This document shows, in pieces, positions 63,990-64,000 of a stretch of DNA of 64,000 bases; positions within the stretch are counted from its first letter, which is position 1, and each line of letters starts with the position of its first letter. The notes beneath the pieces are model-generated. The model searched no databases. It saw only the letters and a program-made list of their open reading frames with translations, and had not been told where the DNA came from. Location of the stretch: NCBI GenBank assembly GCA_023150945.1, contig JAKLJX010000018.1:62001-126000 (forward strand). The letters are read 5' to 3'. Source of the DNA: a bacterium. GTDB taxonomy: Bacteria; Zhuqueibacterota; Zhuqueibacteria; Zhuqueibacterales; Zhuqueibacteraceae. A program made the translations under genes and the position numbers.

Positions 63990-64000
63990 ATGAAAGACAC
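63990..64000 (+). CDS. Start of a further gene, cut by the window end
   Basis: AAGGAG (63978-63983) precedes ATG 63990; only MKD and part of the next codon are present. It continues the CIS gene order on the same strand. Confidence 0.5.

Noticed and set aside
37847-64000. Prophage or type VI secretion system
   Set aside because: No capsid, portal, terminase, integrase or lysis genes, and no TssJ/L/M or ClpV. DUF4255, the AAA+ ATPase, the LysM adaptor and the split spike match extracellular CIS loci.

Overview
The window is about 64 kb of fairly GC-rich, gene-dense bacterial DNA. No rRNA, tRNA, insertion sequence, integrase or CRISPR array was seen. Several features suggest a Gram-negative bacterium of the FCB group, perhaps an uncultured lineage such as candidate phylum KSB1 or Calditrichota. 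These are two PorV/UPF0164-like outer-membrane proteins, an Asp-box propeller protein ending in a FlgD-like surface domain, SPII lipoproteins, ExbB/ExbD, and a huge protease-propeller-barrel protein. This placement is inference from gene content only. Vegetative promoters read as TTGAxx-N16/17-TATxTT in front of several genes and helped choose starts.

Left part (1-35300), mostly housekeeping: a cysteine desulfurase; a five-gene phenylacetyl-CoA epoxidase-type operon (PaaA, a PaaD MIP18-domain protein, PaaB, PaaC, and a separate PaaD zinc ribbon); an esterase; a periplasmic/outer-membrane protease-propeller-barrel; a methyltransferase; a double NUDIX protein; a lipoprotein-YibQ-PdxJ operon; an asparaginase; a HAD phosphatase; a PorV-lipoprotein-propeller-PorV-CtpA block; an ExbB-ExbD-ExbD operon; a TPR protein; a YbjQ protein; a four-repeat secreted protein; an M20 peptidase; a haem-binding protein; small membrane proteins; MetH; and a SpoU-type RNA methyltransferase.

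Right part (35689 to the window end): an extracellular contractile injection system (eCIS, related to Afp/PVC/MAC-type particles). Gene order is sigma-54 enhancer-binding protein, small winged-helix-like protein, AAA+ ATPase, DUF4255 (Afp16/Pvc16-like) protein, carboxypeptidase-regulatory-like protein, coiled-coil protein, sheath, tube, small zinc-motif protein, DUF6760-like protein, second tube, basic repeat protein, Afp7-like tube/LysM protein, gp27-like hub, gp5-like spike, PAAR tip, gp25, a 2586-residue baseplate J protein, a second baseplate J-like protein, a tail-protein-I with an N-terminal NHL propeller, and a conserved unknown. A further gene starts at the very end. No head, terminase or T6SS membrane-complex genes are present, so this is a free-standing CIS rather than a prophage or T6SS. 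No toxin, classical tail fibre or obvious long tape measure is seen; these may lie beyond the right edge.

The two most striking observations are these. (1) A regulatory module lies between the enhancer-binding protein and the CIS genes: three 18-bp TGAGGC/CCTCA dyads and two GG-N10-GC sigma-54 promoters. The last two dyads sit 108 and 106 bp before the two promoters, which points to sigma-54 control of the CIS operon. (2) The baseplate J protein carries about 1400 extra residues made of lectin-like propeller blades and about 13 copies of a beta-rich repeat, which may serve as the target-binding surface. A family of short palindromic repeats also occupies three intergenic gaps inside the CIS cluster.
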